A stretch of 64,000 nucleotides of DNA from Halomonas sp. HL-93 (GCF_900086985.1 NZ_LT593974.1:1302001-1366000); one strand, 5' to 3'; counted from the stretch's first letter, positions 1 through 11,599 are shown. Numbers and translations are program-made. The notes: a model not told the origin generated them from the letters alone.

Positions 1-43
1 TAAGGTTCGTACCTACTAATCTCTGTAATGAGAGGGAGTCACC

Positions 44-754
44 ATGTCCAATCTTCAGGTATCCGTATACCGCTATAACCCGGAAACCGACTCCGCACCT
101 TATATGCAGGAGTTTCAGGTCGATACCAAAGGCCGTGATGTAATGGTGCTGGATGTTCTTCACATGATGAAGGAGCAGGACAGCGGGCTGGCATTCCGTC
201 GCAGCTGCCGCGAAGGGGTTTGCGGTTCCGACGGCATGAACATGAACGGTAAGAACGGCCTGGCATGCATTACGCCGCTGTCAGATGTTGTGAAAGGCAA
301 CAAGCTGACGCTGCGCCCGCTGCCTGGCCTGCCGGTCATTCGCGATATGGTCGTCGATATGGGGCTGTTCTATAAGCAGTACGAGCGTATTCAGCCGTAC
401 CTGCAGAACGACACCCCGGCACCGGCGATTGAGCGCCTGCAGTCGCCAGAAGAGCGCGACAAGCTGGATGGCTTGTATGAGTGTATTCTGTGCGCCTGCT
501 GTTCAACTTCGTGCCCGTCGTTCTGGTGGAACCCGGACAAGTTTGTTGGCCCGGCCGGTCTGCTGCAGTCGTATCGTTTCCTGGCGGATTCGCGTGATAC
601 GGCCACCAGCGAGCGTTTGACCGATCTGGAAGATCCGTTTTCCGTGTTCCGTTGCCGCGGCATCATGAACTGCGTGGCGGTTTGTCCGAAAGGACTCAAC
701 CCCACGCGGGCGATTGGCAAAATCCGTGAAATGCTGTTGGCGGATGCCACGTAA
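44..754 (+). CDS. sdhB: Succinate dehydrogenase iron-sulfur subunit SdhB
   Basis: Iron-sulfur subunit of respiratory complex II (236 aa). It passes electrons from the SdhA flavin to quinone at the cytoplasmic face of the inner membrane. The 2Fe-2S site is visible as C55, C60, D63 and C75 (SCREGVCGSDG, then NGLAC), with the Asp replacing one Cys as in E. coli SdhB. The C-terminal clusters are carried by CILCACCSTSC (C147, C150, C153, C157) and CRGIMNCVAVCPKG. Length matches the family (about 238 aa). The start is supported by GAGAGGGAG eight bases upstream. The TAA at bases 1-3 is plausibly the stop of sdhA, which would lie just outside the window (inference). It heads the visible TCA gene run sdhB-sucAB-lpd-sucCD. 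Confidence 0.97.
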   Translation: MSNLQVSVYRYNPETDSAPYMQEFQVDTKGRDVMVLDVLHMMKEQDSGLAFRRSCREGVCGSDGMNMNGKNGLACITPLSDVVKGNKLTLRPLPGLPVIRDMVVDMGLFYKQYERIQPYLQNDTPAPAIERLQSPEERDKLDGLYECILCACCSTSCPSFWWNPDKFVGPAGLLQSYRFLADSRDTATSERLTDLEDPFSVFRCRGIMNCVAVCPKGLNPTRAIGKIREMLLADAT

Positions 755-1077
755 AAGAAGGGGTTTTTATGCATAAAAAGCGAATACCACTTAAGTTGTG
801 CATCAATGCCACTTAAATCGTGGCGCTTCGCTTGTTATCATAGGGCCTGTCATGTGGTGCGGCGTCGCGTCGCACCACTGACCAGTCAAGTTTAAAAGCC
901 GGTGCCGCGAGTACCGGCTTTTGAGCATGAGCTGATAAGAAATTGAATTGAAAAGGGTTTCCGGCCATTGGTCGGTGCCGCCGGCAAATGTCCCGCCCCG
1001 CCGGCAGGGCAATACCGTTGTCGCCGCGGTGACGCGACGATACCGATACCACCCCATCAGTGCAGGGTGACCGAGAA
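755..1077. other. Non-coding sdhB-sucA spacer with hairpins
   Basis: 323 bases without a convincing gene. It holds a short inverted repeat GCCAC/GTGGC (808-824), a GC-rich inverted repeat GTGGTGCG/CGCACCAC (about 854-877), the terminator-like hairpin at 894-922 and a GC-rich stretch just before sucA. This would separate the sdh transcript from the suc transcript, so a sucA promoter probably lies between 923 and 1077. I could not identify convincing -35/-10 boxes. Confidence 0.5.
894..922 (+). terminator. Rho-independent terminator after sdhB
   Basis: Perfect 10-bp stem AAAAGCCGGT (894-903) and ACCGGCTTTT (913-922) with a 9-nt loop. The T-run is short, so termination may be partial, allowing some sdh-suc read-through. 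Confidence 0.65.
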
Positions 1078-3909
1078 ATGCAACAAGGCATAATGGAGTT
1101 GATGTGGCGTTCCTCTCACGTTAGTGGTGGCAATGCCCACTACGTGGAAGCGCTTTACGAGCAGTACCTTGACGATTCTGAATCTGTCCCTGACGAGTGG
1201 CGCAGCTATTTTGACCAGTTGCCCCGGCCCGAGGGCAGTGCCTCCCACGATGTTCCACTAAGCCCTATTCGTGATCAGTTCTATCAGTTGGGCCGTGAAA
1301 ATCGCCCTGCTCGGGTAGTTGCCGCTGAGAGTGGCGAGAATAAAAAGCAGGTGAAAGTCCTGCAGCTGATTAACGCTTACCGCTTTCGTGGCCATCAAAA
1401 GGCCAATATCGATCCGCTTGGGCTGCGTAATCCCACCCCCGTCCCCGACCTCGACCTTTCTTTCCATCAGCTTTCCAAAGCTGACCTGGATACCGAGTTT
1501 CAGACTGGTTCGTTCTTCTTAGGCATCGACAAAGCACCGTTGCGCGAGATTGTGGATGCGCTGGAACGCACCTACTGTCGCTCGATCGGCTGCGAGATCA
1601 TGCACATTGTCGATACCGAAGAGAAACGCTGGCTACAACGGCGCTTCGAGTCGGTACGCAGTGCGCCCAAGTTCAGCGATGACGTGCGCAAGCACGTGCT
1701 GGAACGCCTGACCGCCGCCGAAGGGCTGGAAAACTATCTGGCGTCCAAGTATCCGGGCACCAAGCGCTTCGGTCTGGAAGGCGGCGAAGCCTTTGTACCG
1801 ATGATGGACGAACTTATCCAGCGGGCGGGCGGTTACGGCACTAAAGAAGTCGTAATTGGTATGGCTCACCGCGGGCGCCTCAACCTGCTGGTCAATATCC
1901 TGGGTAAAAACCCGGCTGAGTTGATCGACGAGTTCGACGGCAAAAAAGTCATCGAGCGCGGTTCGGGTGACGTGAAGTATCACCAGGGTTTCAGTTCGAA
2001 CGTCATGTCACCGGGCGGCGAAGTCCACCTGGCGATGTCGTTCAACCCGTCGCATCTGGAAATAGTCGCGCCGGTGGTGGAAGGCTCAGTACGCGCACGT
2101 CAGGACCGTCGTAACGACGAAGAAGGCAGCAAAGTACTGCCGATTAATGTCCATGGCGATGCGGCGTTTGCAGGGCAGGGTGTGGTCATGGAGACATTCC
2201 AGATGTCTCAAACCCGCGCTTATAAAACTGGCGGCACGATCCACATCGTGATCAATAATCAGGTGGGCTTTACCACGTCCCACCCGCTGGATGCACGCTC
2301 CACCGAATACTGTACCGATATCGCTAAAATGGTTCAGGCGCCGATTTTTCACGTTAACGGCGATGATGCGGACGCAGTGCTCCATGCTACCCAGGTAGCA
2401 CTAGACTACCGTCAGGAATTTAAGAAAGACGTGGTGATTGATCTTGTCTGCTACCGTCGGCGCGGTCATAACGAAGCCGATGAGCCTTCTGGCACCCAGC
2501 CGATGATGTACTCGAAGATCAAAGACCATCCCTCTTCGCGCTCGCTATATGCCAAGCGGCTGGTGGAGCAAGGCGTTTTGTCTGAAGAAGACGCCAAGGC
2601 GATGATCGAAACCTACCGCGACGATCTGGTGGCCGGTAACCACGTGGCCAACGCCTTGGTTCAAGAGCCTAACAAATCGCTATTTGTCGACTGGACGCCG
2701 TACCTCGGCCACGAATGGACCGGCGATGCTGATACCACCTTCGACATGAAGCAGCTGCAGCAGCTGGCCGCGAAAATGTGCGAGGTTCCAGACGGAATCG
2801 ATGTACAGCGCCAGGTGGCTAAGATCTATGAAGATCGCCGCAAGATGCAGGCCGGTGGTATGGGGCTCAACTGGGGGTTTGCGGAAACCCTGGCTTACGC
2901 AACGCTACTTGAGCAGGGCCACCCGATCCGTATTACCGGTCAGGATGTAGGGCGCGGTACTTTCTCGCATCGCCATGCCGTGGTGCATAACCAGAAAGAT
3001 GGCTCTACCTATGTGCCACTGCAGAATATGTCAGACGGCCAACCGCGTTTTACTATTCACGACTCTTTCCTCTCGGAAGAAGCGGTGCTGGCGTTCGAAT
3101 ATGGCTACTCGACCACGGCACCGAATGACTTGGTGATTTGGGAAGCCCAGTTCGGTGACTTCTTCAATGGCGCGCAGGTCGTTGTGGATCAGTTCATCTC
3201 TTCGGGTGAAACCAAGTGGGGCCGTTTGTGCGGCTTAACCATGCTTCTACCCCATGGCTATGAAGGGCAGGGCCCCGAGCATTCCTCGGCTCGCTTAGAG
3301 CGGTTCTTGCAAATGTGTGCTGAGCACAACATGCAGGTATGTGTGCCGACCACGCCCGCGCAGATTTACCATCTACTGCGCCGTCAGGTGATTCGTCCGC
3401 TGCGTAAGCCGCTGGTGGTGATGTCACCTAAATCGCTGTTGCGTCATAAACAAGCGACGTCGAGCCTTGAAGACTTGGCCCATGGCAAGTTCCACATGGT
3501 ACTGCCCGACCAGGCAGAGCTGGCAGCCGAGAAGGTTACGCGCGTCGTCCTGTGTGCGGGCAAGGTCTACTATGATCTTGCCAATTGGCGGGCTGAAAAC
3601 GAGCGTCAAGATACGGCGATCCTGCGCCTTGAGCAGCTTTACCCCTTCCCGAAAGAAGAGCTTTTAGAAGCCCTTCAGGCATATACCCAGTTGGAAGACA
3701 TTGTCTGGTGCCAGGAAGAACCGTTGAATCAAGGCGCTTGGTACTCCAGCCAGCACCATATGCGCACCGTGGCCGATATGCTGAAAGATGGCCTAGGACG
3801 TGAGTTGAAATTCGCAGGACGTCCTGCCTCTGCCGCACCGGCAGCCGGCTATATGTCCGTTCATACTGAACAGCAGCGCCAGCTGGTGGAAGACGCGTTT
3901 AATCTTTAA
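1078..3909 (+). CDS. sucA: 2-oxoglutarate dehydrogenase E1 component SucA
   Basis: Thiamine-diphosphate-dependent E1 subunit of the 2-oxoglutarate dehydrogenase complex. It decarboxylates 2-oxoglutarate and transfers succinyl to the E2 lipoyl group. From this start it has 943 aa, close to E. coli SucA (933 aa). Visible motifs: MAHRGRLN, the ThDP-binding region HGDAAFAGQGVV followed by NNQVGFTT, and the transketolase-like segments GLNWGFAETLAY, GQDVGRGTFSHRHA and LPHGYEGQGPEHSSARLERFL. The frame is open from a GTG at 1060. I prefer the ATG at 1078 because the protein then begins MQQGIMELMWRSS, aligning with known N-termini, and an AGGGTGA lies about 8 bases upstream. sucB follows after 38 bases, so the two are co-transcribed. 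Confidence 0.97.
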   Translation: MQQGIMELMWRSSHVSGGNAHYVEALYEQYLDDSESVPDEWRSYFDQLPRPEGSASHDVPLSPIRDQFYQLGRENRPARVVAAESGENKKQVKVLQLINAYRFRGHQKANIDPLGLRNPTPVPDLDLSFHQLSKADLDTEFQTGSFFLGIDKAPLREIVDALERTYCRSIGCEIMHIVDTEEKRWLQRRFESVRSAPKFSDDVRKHVLERLTAAEGLENYLASKYPGTKRFGLEGGEAFVPMMDELIQRAGGYGTKEVVIGMAHRGRLNLLVNILGKNPAELIDEFDGKKVIERGSGDVKYHQGFSSNVMSPGGEVHLAMSFNPSHLEIVAPVVEGSVRARQDRRNDEEGSKVLPINVHGDAAFAGQGVVMETFQMSQTRAYKTGGTIHIVINNQVGFTTSHPLDARSTEYCTDIAKMVQAPIFHVNGDDADAVLHATQVALDYRQEFKKDVVIDLVCYRRRGHNEADEPSGTQPMMYSKIKDHPSSRSLYAKRLVEQGVLSEEDAKAMIETYRDDLVAGNHVANALVQEPNKSLFVDWTPYLGHEWTGDADTTFDMKQLQQLAAKMCEVPDGIDVQRQVAKIYEDRRKMQAGGMGLNWGFAETLAYATLLEQGHPIRITGQDVGRGTFSHRHAVVHNQKDGSTYVPLQNMSDGQPRFTIHDSFLSEEAVLAFEYGYSTTAPNDLVIWEAQFGDFFNGAQVVVDQFISSGETKWGRLCGLTMLLPHGYEGQGPEHSSARLERFLQMCAEHNMQVCVPTTPAQIYHLLRRQVIRPLRKPLVVMSPKSLLRHKQATSSLEDLAHGKFHMVLPDQAELAAEKVTRVVLCAGKVYYDLANWRAENERQDTAILRLEQLYPFPKEELLEALQAYTQLEDIVWCQEEPLNQGAWYSSQHHMRTVADMLKDGLGRELKFAGRPASAAPAAGYMSVHTEQQRQLVEDAFNL

Positions 3910-3947
3910 TCGCCCACCGGATTTAGAGAACACATAAGGGAAACGAC

Positions 3948-5537
3948 ATGGCTACCGAGATCAAAGCGCCAACCTTTCCGGAATCCGTTGCCGAAGGCAC
4001 TGTGGCCGCGTGGCATAAGAAGCCGGGCGACAGCGTTGAGCGTGACGAGCTAATTGTTGAAATTGAAACCGACAAAGTGGTGCTCGAAGTCGTCGCACCG
4101 GAAGCGGGTACCCTGACCGACGTGATGGCCGAGGAAGGCGATACCGTCGAGTCTGAGCAGGTGCTGGGTAAAATCGGCGAAGGCGAAGCCTCCGGCGATA
4201 GCGGCAAGAAAGAAGGTGCGTCTTCTAGCGATGACAGCGCGGAGAAGTCAGAAAAGAAATCTGACGACAAGAAAGAAGCTAAAAAAGCCAGCGGCGGTAA
4301 CGGCGGTGGTAAGCAGCATGAGGTGAAAGCACCGAGCTTCCCTGAGTCCATCCAGGAAGGCACCGTTGCTACATGGCACAAAAAAGTTGGCGAAGCGGTG
4401 AAGCGCGATGACGTGCTGGCCGACATCGAAACCGACAAAGTGGTGCTTGAAGTCGTCGCGCCCGCTGATGGCGCCCTGGCCGAGATCAAAGCCGAAGAAG
4501 GCAGCCAGGTTGAGTCAGAAGCTGTGCTTGCGACCTTCACCGAAGGCGCAGGCGGTGAAAGTAGTGGCGATAGCGGTGGCGATTCAGCGCCCGCAAAAGC
4601 AGACAGCAGCGATGGTGATGATGCCGATGAGAAAGTTGGTGACAAAATCCTCGCCCCGGCCGCCCGCAAAATGGTCGCCGAGCATGACCTGGACGTAGCC
4701 AAGATTGAGGGCACCGGCAAAGGTGGCCGTATCTTGAAAGAAGACGTTCAAAAAGTGGTAAAAGATGGTTCGGCCAAGAAAGCTGCAAAATCTGCTGCCC
4801 CTGCGAAAGCGGCCGCAGCCCCCGCTGCTGAAGGTGAGCGCGTTGAGAAACGCGTTCCTATGAGCCGTCTGCGTCAAACCATCGCCAAGCGTCTGGTCCA
4901 GGCACAGCAAACCGCTGCCATGCTGACCACGTATAACGAAGTGGACATGACAGCGGTCATGGAATTACGTGCGCAGTACAAGGATACGTTCCTGAAAGCG
5001 CACGATACCAAGCTCGGCTTTATGGGCTTTTTCGTCAAGGCTGCCTCCGAGGCGCTCAAGCGCTTCCCGGACGTTAATGCCTCCATCGACGGTACTGAAA
5101 TCGTGTACCACGGCTACCAGGATATCGGCGTTGCGGTGTCGACGCCGCGTGGCCTGGTCGTGCCGGTATTGCGCGACACTGATAGCATGAAAATCGCCGA
5201 TGTCGAGAAGACAATCGTCGACTTCGGTAAGCGTGCACGTGACGGTAAGCTTGGCATCGACGAAATGCAGGGCGGCACCTTTACGATTACCAACGGCGGT
5301 ATCTTCGGTTCGCTGATGTCGACCCCGATTATTAACCCGCCGCAAACCGCCATTCTGGGGATGCACAAGATTCAGGAACGTCCCATGGCGGTTAATGGCA
5401 AGGTCGAGATTCGCCCCATGATGTACCTGGCGGTTTCCTACGACCACCGGATGATCGACGGCAAAGACGCCGTGCAATTCCTGGTGACCATTAAAGAGCT
5501 GCTGGAAGATCCCGCACGCCTGTTGCTGGACGTGTAA
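3948..5537 (+). CDS. sucB: Dihydrolipoyl succinyltransferase E2 (SucB) with two lipoyl domains
   Basis: E2 core of the 2-oxoglutarate dehydrogenase complex (529 aa), which transfers succinyl from lipoamide to CoA. Order of domains: lipoyl domain 1 (about 1-77, lipoyl-lysine K43 in [11 protein letters not shown]), a Ser/Lys/Glu-rich linker, lipoyl domain 2 (about 124-200, K164 in the same motif), an Ala/Ser/Asp linker, a peripheral-subunit-binding domain (about 234-270, with LAPAARKMV and [13 protein letters not shown]) and a C-terminal catalytic domain with SYDHRMIDG (H500, D504). E. coli SucB has a single lipoyl domain and about 405 aa, so the extra length here is the second lipoyl domain plus linker. 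The two lipoyl coding stretches remain very similar at DNA level around their lysines, suggesting internal duplication. AAGGGAAACGAC precedes the ATG. Confidence 0.96.
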   Translation: MATEIKAPTFPESVAEGTVAAWHKKPGDSVERDELIVEIETDKVVLEVVAPEAGTLTDVMAEEGDTVESEQVLGKIGEGEASGDSGKKEGASSSDDSAEKSEKKSDDKKEAKKASGGNGGGKQHEVKAPSFPESIQEGTVATWHKKVGEAVKRDDVLADIETDKVVLEVVAPADGALAEIKAEEGSQVESEAVLATFTEGAGGESSGDSGGDSAPAKADSSDGDDADEKVGDKILAPAARKMVAEHDLDVAKIEGTGKGGRILKEDVQKVVKDGSAKKAAKSAAPAKAAAAPAAEGERVEKRVPMSRLRQTIAKRLVQAQQTAAMLTTYNEVDMTAVMELRAQYKDTFLKAHDTKLGFMGFFVKAASEALKRFPDVNASIDGTEIVYHGYQDIGVAVSTPRGLVVPVLRDTDSMKIADVEKTIVDFGKRARDGKLGIDEMQGGTFTITNGGIFGSLMSTPIINPPQTAILGMHKIQERPMAVNGKVEIRPMMYLAVSYDHRMIDGKDAVQFLVTIKELLEDPARLLLDV

Positions 5538-7067
<1,530 letters not shown>

Positions 7068-7086
7068 TCCAGTAAGCAACAACGAA

Positions 7087-7106
7087 GCGCCACCGACAGG
7101 TGGCGC
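7087..7106. promoter_or_regulatory. Inverted repeat between lpd and sucC
   Basis: Perfect 8-bp arms GCGCCACC and GGTGGCGC with a GACA loop, not followed by a T-run. Likely an mRNA-stabilising or attenuating hairpin between the sucAB-lpd and sucCD parts of the transcript rather than a strong terminator. Confidence 0.45.
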
Positions 7107-7214
7107 AACACTTTCGGCCTTGGCGTTACGTTCAAGACACGAAAGCACGGGGATGATCAGTACCTCAATGGACTGGTCATCATTCGAGTCACATGCAACC
7201 AATGGCATGAATCG

Positions 7215-8381
7215 ATGAACCTTCACGAGTATCAAGGCAAACAGCTGTTTGCTGACTATGGTCTGCCAGTGTCCAAAAGCTTTGCTGTGGACACTCCCGA
7301 AGAAGCTGAAGAAGCATGTAAAAAGATCGGCGGCAACATGTGGGTGGTTAAAGCCCAGGTGCACGCAGGCGGTCGTGGTAAGGCGGGCGGCGTTAAGCTG
7401 ATTAAAGATCCTGCTGATGCCAAAGCCTTTGCCGCGCAGTGGCTGGGTAAAAACCTGGTGACGTTCCAGACTGACGAACATGGCCAGCCGGTCGCCAAGA
7501 TTCTGGTTGAGACCTGCACCGATATCGCCGATGAGCTTTATCTGGGTGCTGTCGTCGACCGTACGACCCGCCGTGTGGTCTTTATGGCCTCTACCGAAGG
7601 CGGCGTCGAGATCGAGAAGGTTGCCGAAGAAACGCCCGAAAAAATTCTCAAAGCTGAGATCGATCCGCTGGTCGGTGCGCAGCCTTACCAGGCGCGTGAG
7701 CTGGCATTTGCGTTGGGTCTTTCCGGTGACCAGATCAAACAGTTCACCAAGATTTTCTTAGGTCTGTCAAAGCTGTTCCACGATAAAGATCTAGCTCTGC
7801 TGGAAATTAACCCGCTGGTGGTTACTGACGAAGGCAACCTACACTGCCTCGACGCCAAACTGGGCCTCGACAGCAACGCGCTGTACCGTCACCCGGACCT
7901 TCAGGCGATGCGTGACCCGTCTCAGGAAGACGAGCGCGAAGCTGAAGCCGCTGCATGGGAACTTAACTATGTCGCGCTGGATGGCAACATCGGTTGCATG
8001 GTAAACGGCGCTGGCCTGGCCATGGGCACCATGGATATCGTCAATCTGAATGGTGGCAAACCGGCCAACTTCCTTGACGTTGGCGGCGGCGCGACCAAAG
8101 AGCGCGTAGCAGAAGCCTTCAAACTGATTTTGTCTGACGACTCCGTCAAGGCCGTTCTGGTTAACATCTTCGGCGGCATCGTGCGTTGCGACATGATTGC
8201 TGAAGGCATTATCGGTGCCGTTGAGCAGGTCGGTGTCAACGTGCCGGTAGTGGTGCGTCTGGAAGGTAACAACGCCGAGCTAGGTACGGAAAAACTCGCG
8301 TCTAGCGGTCTGAATATCATCGCGGCTACCAGTCTGACCGACGCGGCTCAGCAGGTCGTTAAAGCGGCGGAGGGCAAGTAA
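7215..8381 (+). CDS. sucC: Succinyl-CoA synthetase beta subunit SucC
   Basis: ADP-forming succinate-CoA ligase beta subunit (388 aa, identical to the usual E. coli length). It has the N-terminal ATP-grasp domain ([33 protein letters not shown]) and a C-terminal CoA-ligase domain with [21 protein letters not shown] and [11 protein letters not shown]. With SucD it makes ATP from succinyl-CoA. Its TAA shares one base with the sucD ATG, indicating tight translational coupling. No strong Shine-Dalgarno sequence is obvious ahead of the ATG, but the N-terminus matches the family exactly. Confidence 0.97.
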   Translation: MNLHEYQGKQLFADYGLPVSKSFAVDTPEEAEEACKKIGGNMWVVKAQVHAGGRGKAGGVKLIKDPADAKAFAAQWLGKNLVTFQTDEHGQPVAKILVETCTDIADELYLGAVVDRTTRRVVFMASTEGGVEIEKVAEETPEKILKAEIDPLVGAQPYQARELAFALGLSGDQIKQFTKIFLGLSKLFHDKDLALLEINPLVVTDEGNLHCLDAKLGLDSNALYRHPDLQAMRDPSQEDEREAEAAAWELNYVALDGNIGCMVNGAGLAMGTMDIVNLNGGKPANFLDVGGGATKERVAEAFKLILSDDSVKAVLVNIFGGIVRCDMIAEGIIGAVEQVGVNVPVVVRLEGNNAELGTEKLASSGLNIIAATSLTDAAQQVVKAAEGK

Positions 8382-9253
8382 TGAGCATCCTGATCGACAA
8401 GAACACCAAGGTAATCTGCCAAGGGTTTACCGGTGGCCAGGGTACCTTCCACTCCGAGCAGGCGATTGCCTACGGCACGCAGATGGTCGGTGGTGTGACA
8501 CCTGGTAAAGGCGGCCAGGAGCACCTGGGCCTGCCCGTTTTCAACACCGTGAAAGAAGCGGTCGAGAAAACCGGCGCGGAAGCCAGCGTAATCTACGTAC
8601 CGGCCCCGTTCTGCAAAGACTCGATCCTTGAAGCGGCAAATTCTGGCATCAAGCTGATTGTGTGCATCACCGAAGGCATCGCCACGCTTGATATGCTCGA
8701 AGCGAAAGTAAAATGCGACGAGCTGGGCGTGCGCCTGATTGGCCCGAACTGCCCCGGTGTTATCACCCCGGGTGAATGCAAAATCGGCATTATGCCAGGC
8801 CATATTCACCAGCCGGGCCGTGTAGGCATCGTATCGCGCTCTGGTACCTTGACCTATGAAGCCGTTAAACAGACCACGGATCATGGTTTCGGTCAGTCTA
8901 CCTGTGTTGGTATCGGCGGTGACCCGATTCCGGGCTCCAACTTCATCGACATTCTAGAAATGTTCGAGAAGGACCCGAAAACTGAAGCGATCGTCATGAT
9001 CGGTGAAATCGGTGGTACTGCCGAAGAAGAAGCGGCGGCTTACATTAAAGCCAACGTTTCCAAGCCGGTGGTTTCCTACATTGCCGGTGTGACGGCACCT
9101 CCTGGCAAGCGTATGGGCCACGCCGGCGCGATCATCTCTGGCGGTAAAGGCACCGCTGACGAGAAGTTCTCTGCCCTGGAAGATGCCGGTGTCAAAACCG
9201 TGCGTTCGCTCGCCGAGATCGGCGACGCGTTGAAGGAAGTAACCGGCTGGTAA
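8381..9253 (+). CDS. sucD: Succinyl-CoA synthetase alpha subunit SucD
   Basis: Alpha subunit of succinate-CoA ligase (290 aa). Visible: CoA-binding Rossmann start [53 protein letters not shown], and the phosphohistidine loop [11 protein letters not shown] with the active His at about residue 247. The last gene of the TCA block, followed 40-70 bases later by a strong terminator. Confidence 0.97.
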   Translation: MSILIDKNTKVICQGFTGGQGTFHSEQAIAYGTQMVGGVTPGKGGQEHLGLPVFNTVKEAVEKTGAEASVIYVPAPFCKDSILEAANSGIKLIVCITEGIATLDMLEAKVKCDELGVRLIGPNCPGVITPGECKIGIMPGHIHQPGRVGIVSRSGTLTYEAVKQTTDHGFGQSTCVGIGGDPIPGSNFIDILEMFEKDPKTEAIVMIGEIGGTAEEEAAAYIKANVSKPVVSYIAGVTAPPGKRMGHAGAIISGGKGTADEKFSALEDAGVKTVRSLAEIGDALKEVTGW

Positions 9254-9295
9254 GCGGGTTACCTTGAAAGGCGCGCGATACAGCGTGCCCGATCG

Positions 9296-9325
9296 AAAAA
9301 GAGCACCTAAGGGTGCTCTTTTTTT
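9296..9325. terminator. Bidirectional rho-independent terminator after sucD
   Basis: Stem GAGCACC (9301-9307) and GGTGCTC (9312-9318) with a TAAG loop, flanked by an A-run on the left and seven Ts on the right, so it can work in both directions. The stop codon of the convergent minus-strand gene (9307-9309) lies inside the hairpin. Confidence 0.88.
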
Positions 9326-10368
9326 GTGCCGATGTTTTGGCGCTCGGGTAATTTCGCTGGTTTGAGCAGACGGAACCCATAACTCAGAAAAAACGGCGCG
9401 CCGACAGCTAAATACAGGTGATAGCTGACCAGTCGCCAGATCAGCACGGCGGCGGCCGCCTGTTCAGCGGCCATCAACGGCAGCAGCAGCGAGCCCACGC
9501 CGACTTCCGCAGCCCCGGCACCGCCGGGCAAAAAGCTCAGCTGGCTGGCGGCCATGGCCAGCATTTGGGTTAAGAACGTCCATACCCAATCGACGTTGCC
9601 GCCGACGCCCAGCACGGCCAAGTAGAGCAGGCTGTAGCGCATCAGCCAGTGCGCGGTGGTTAATAAGAGCATCGCAAGCAGCGTGGACCGTGGCAGCGAC
9701 AGGGTTACCTTCAGCGCCTGGCGAAACCCCAAAAAGCCACGGGCAAGCCGCCGCCGTCGGTAACGACTGAGCCAGGTGAGCCTGAAGCGCTGCGCGCGCA
9801 GCAGGCGGGGAAGGTGGTAGACCAGCAGGCAGATCAGAGTGGCGACGGTTACCAGCCCCGCCAGCGCCGACTGCACCAGTGCCTGATGTGGCCAGTGAAC
9901 ATCACCGATCAGCGACCACAGCACCAGCCCGCCGAGCATGCTGAGAAAGAACAGCATGTCGCAGCCCTGGTCAATCAAGAACACGGCACTGCCTTTGGAA
10001 GGCGGCAGGCCGCGCTGGGCCAACAGCACCAGCAGCGTGGCGGCACCGCCGCTACCGCCTGGCGTGGCGCACAGGGCGAACTTGGAGGCCAGCTCAATAC
10101 CCAGGGCACCGCGCTGCCCGAGCGCGCCTGCCCGGCCGCCCAACATCAAACGCAGCCGCGCGGCGTTCAGGTTCCAGCATAGCGCGGCGAGGGTCAGCAT
10201 CAGCAGCAGTATACCTAGCGGGAACTGCCTCACCCGCTGCCAGGCCTCGCTGCCGCCGACCCAGGCGGTGAGCAGCAAGGGCAAACCCAGCGCCAGGACG
10301 ATCATCACGATAGGCAGCGACCGCCAGCGACGCCCGTTGCCGGGTTTAACGCGGTTGGGGGAGCGCAT
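9307..10368 (-). CDS. Flippase-like membrane protein (UPF0104 / LPG synthase TM family)
   Basis: Polytopic inner-membrane protein (353 aa) with about eight hydrophobic segments, starting near LPIVMIVLALGLPLLLTAWV. It contains the glycine-rich region PGGSGGAATLL and the segment LSFLPGGAGAAEVGVG typical of the lysylphosphatidylglycerol synthase transmembrane/UPF0104 family. Members lacking the soluble synthase domain are often encoded beside glycosyltransferases and are proposed to act on lipid or glycolipid translocation. Its first 23 bases overlap the end of the glycosyltransferase gene upstream, so the two form one operon. Exact substrate is unknown. Confidence 0.8.
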   Translation of the reverse strand: MRSPNRVKPGNGRRWRSLPIVMIVLALGLPLLLTAWVGGSEAWQRVRQFPLGILLLMLTLAALCWNLNAARLRLMLGGRAGALGQRGALGIELASKFALCATPGGSGGAATLLVLLAQRGLPPSKGSAVFLIDQGCDMLFFLSMLGGLVLWSLIGDVHWPHQALVQSALAGLVTVATLICLLVYHLPRLLRAQRFRLTWLSRYRRRRLARGFLGFRQALKVTLSLPRSTLLAMLLLTTAHWLMRYSLLYLAVLGVGGNVDWVWTFLTQMLAMAASQLSFLPGGAGAAEVGVGSLLLPLMAAEQAAAAVLIWRLVSYHLYLAVGAPFFLSYGFRLLKPAKLPERQNIGTKKEHP

Positions 10369-11464
10369 AAGGCAGGGCAGTATTGGTCAGACTTTCATAG
10401 TGCGCTAGCAGCGCGTGCATCACGCTATCCCAGTTGAAGTGACGTTCCACATGGCGGCGCGCATAACGGCCGCTGGCGGCGATGTCGTTGCTGAATAGCG
10501 CGTCGCAGGCCTCAGCCATCGCGATTGCGTCCAACGGGCGACATAAAATGCCCGCGCCAAGCGGCACGTTCTCGGCAAGCGCGCCGGCGCGTGCGGCGAC
10601 CACAGGGATGCCGCAGGCCATGGCTTCCTGAGCGATCAAGCCAAAGGTTTCCCGCGTGCCAGCGTGTAGCAATGCATCGCTGCTGGCCAGCGCCTTGGCC
10701 ACCTCATGAGCCCCGCAACAGCGGTCGACAACGGTGACGTTGGCAGGTACCTGATGCGGCATACCCGGGCCCATCAGCAAAAGGTGGTAGTCACTGCCCA
10801 ACTTACGCATGGTGGTCAGCAGTACATCGATATTCTTTTCTCTGGAATAGCGGCCAACGAAAATCAGCAGCTTTTTATGCTGGGGAATGCCCATGCTGGC
10901 GCGAAAGTCAGCGTCGTACTGATTGGGATGGAAATGTTTGATGTCGACCCCAAGTGGCTGTACGCGGACATGCTCGACGCCCCAATCCTGTAGACGGTCC
11001 GCCATGGCCTGGCAGGGGGCGAGGACGCTGTCAAACTGGCGGTACAGAGACGCTACGTAGCGGATTAAGCGTCGTCGGACATGCTGCCCAAAGCGGTCGC
11101 CCATCAAGCGTGGTAGATCCGAGTGATAAAACCCGACCACAGGAATGCCCAGTCGTTGTCCGGCCTCAAGCGCTGCCCAGGCGGTTACATAGGGATCACC
11201 CGCCTCAATGATGTCTGGGCTAAGGCCCATCAGTGCATCGCGCCAAGGGCGGGTGCGCAGAGGAAAGCGATAGCCTTGCCCAAGGGGTAAGCGAAACGCC
11301 GGTAACGTGTATTGATCGCCCAGGCTGTCCCACTCAGCGCCCGGGACCAGCAGGCTGGTGCGCAGTTCAGGATAGCGGGCAAAGACGCGATGTTTGGCCT
11401 GAAGGTAGGTACGCACGCCGCCACTGGCGGGGGCGTGAAACATGGTGACATCGGCGATGTGCAA
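10346..11464 (-). CDS. GT4-family glycosyltransferase
   Basis: Group 1 (GT4, GT-B fold) glycosyltransferase of 372 aa, predicted cytosolic or membrane-associated. The N-terminal acceptor half has the glycine loop PASGGVRTYLQ. The donor half shows FVGRYSREKNIDVLL and the EX7E-like motif ETFGLIAQEAMACGIPVVA. Such proteins transfer hexose (often mannose or glucose) from a nucleotide donor to lipids or sugars. Co-transcription with the flippase-like gene suggests a glycolipid or surface-glycan product, which is inference; donor and acceptor cannot be read from the sequence. Confidence 0.82.
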   Translation of the reverse strand: MHIADVTMFHAPASGGVRTYLQAKHRVFARYPELRTSLLVPGAEWDSLGDQYTLPAFRLPLGQGYRFPLRTRPWRDALMGLSPDIIEAGDPYVTAWAALEAGQRLGIPVVGFYHSDLPRLMGDRFGQHVRRRLIRYVASLYRQFDSVLAPCQAMADRLQDWGVEHVRVQPLGVDIKHFHPNQYDADFRASMGIPQHKKLLIFVGRYSREKNIDVLLTTMRKLGSDYHLLLMGPGMPHQVPANVTVVDRCCGAHEVAKALASSDALLHAGTRETFGLIAQEAMACGIPVVAARAGALAENVPLGAGILCRPLDAIAMAEACDALFSNDIAASGRYARRHVERHFNWDSVMHALLAHYESLTNTALPYALPQPR

Positions 11465-11599
11465 GGTAACCTCCGTGCCGCTTGGGTGACGTTAATCACC
11501 TTAACCAACAAATAAGTCAGTTCGACGACAGTGGCCTGTTCCGTGTTTATGGGCCGTATTGCGTAGCTAACGCTTGACTAATGCCGGGATAGGTCCAAG

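Noticed and set aside
3923..4720. Ser/Pro-rich 265-codon frame on the minus strand
   Set aside because: Mirror image of the repetitive lipoyl and linker regions of sucB.
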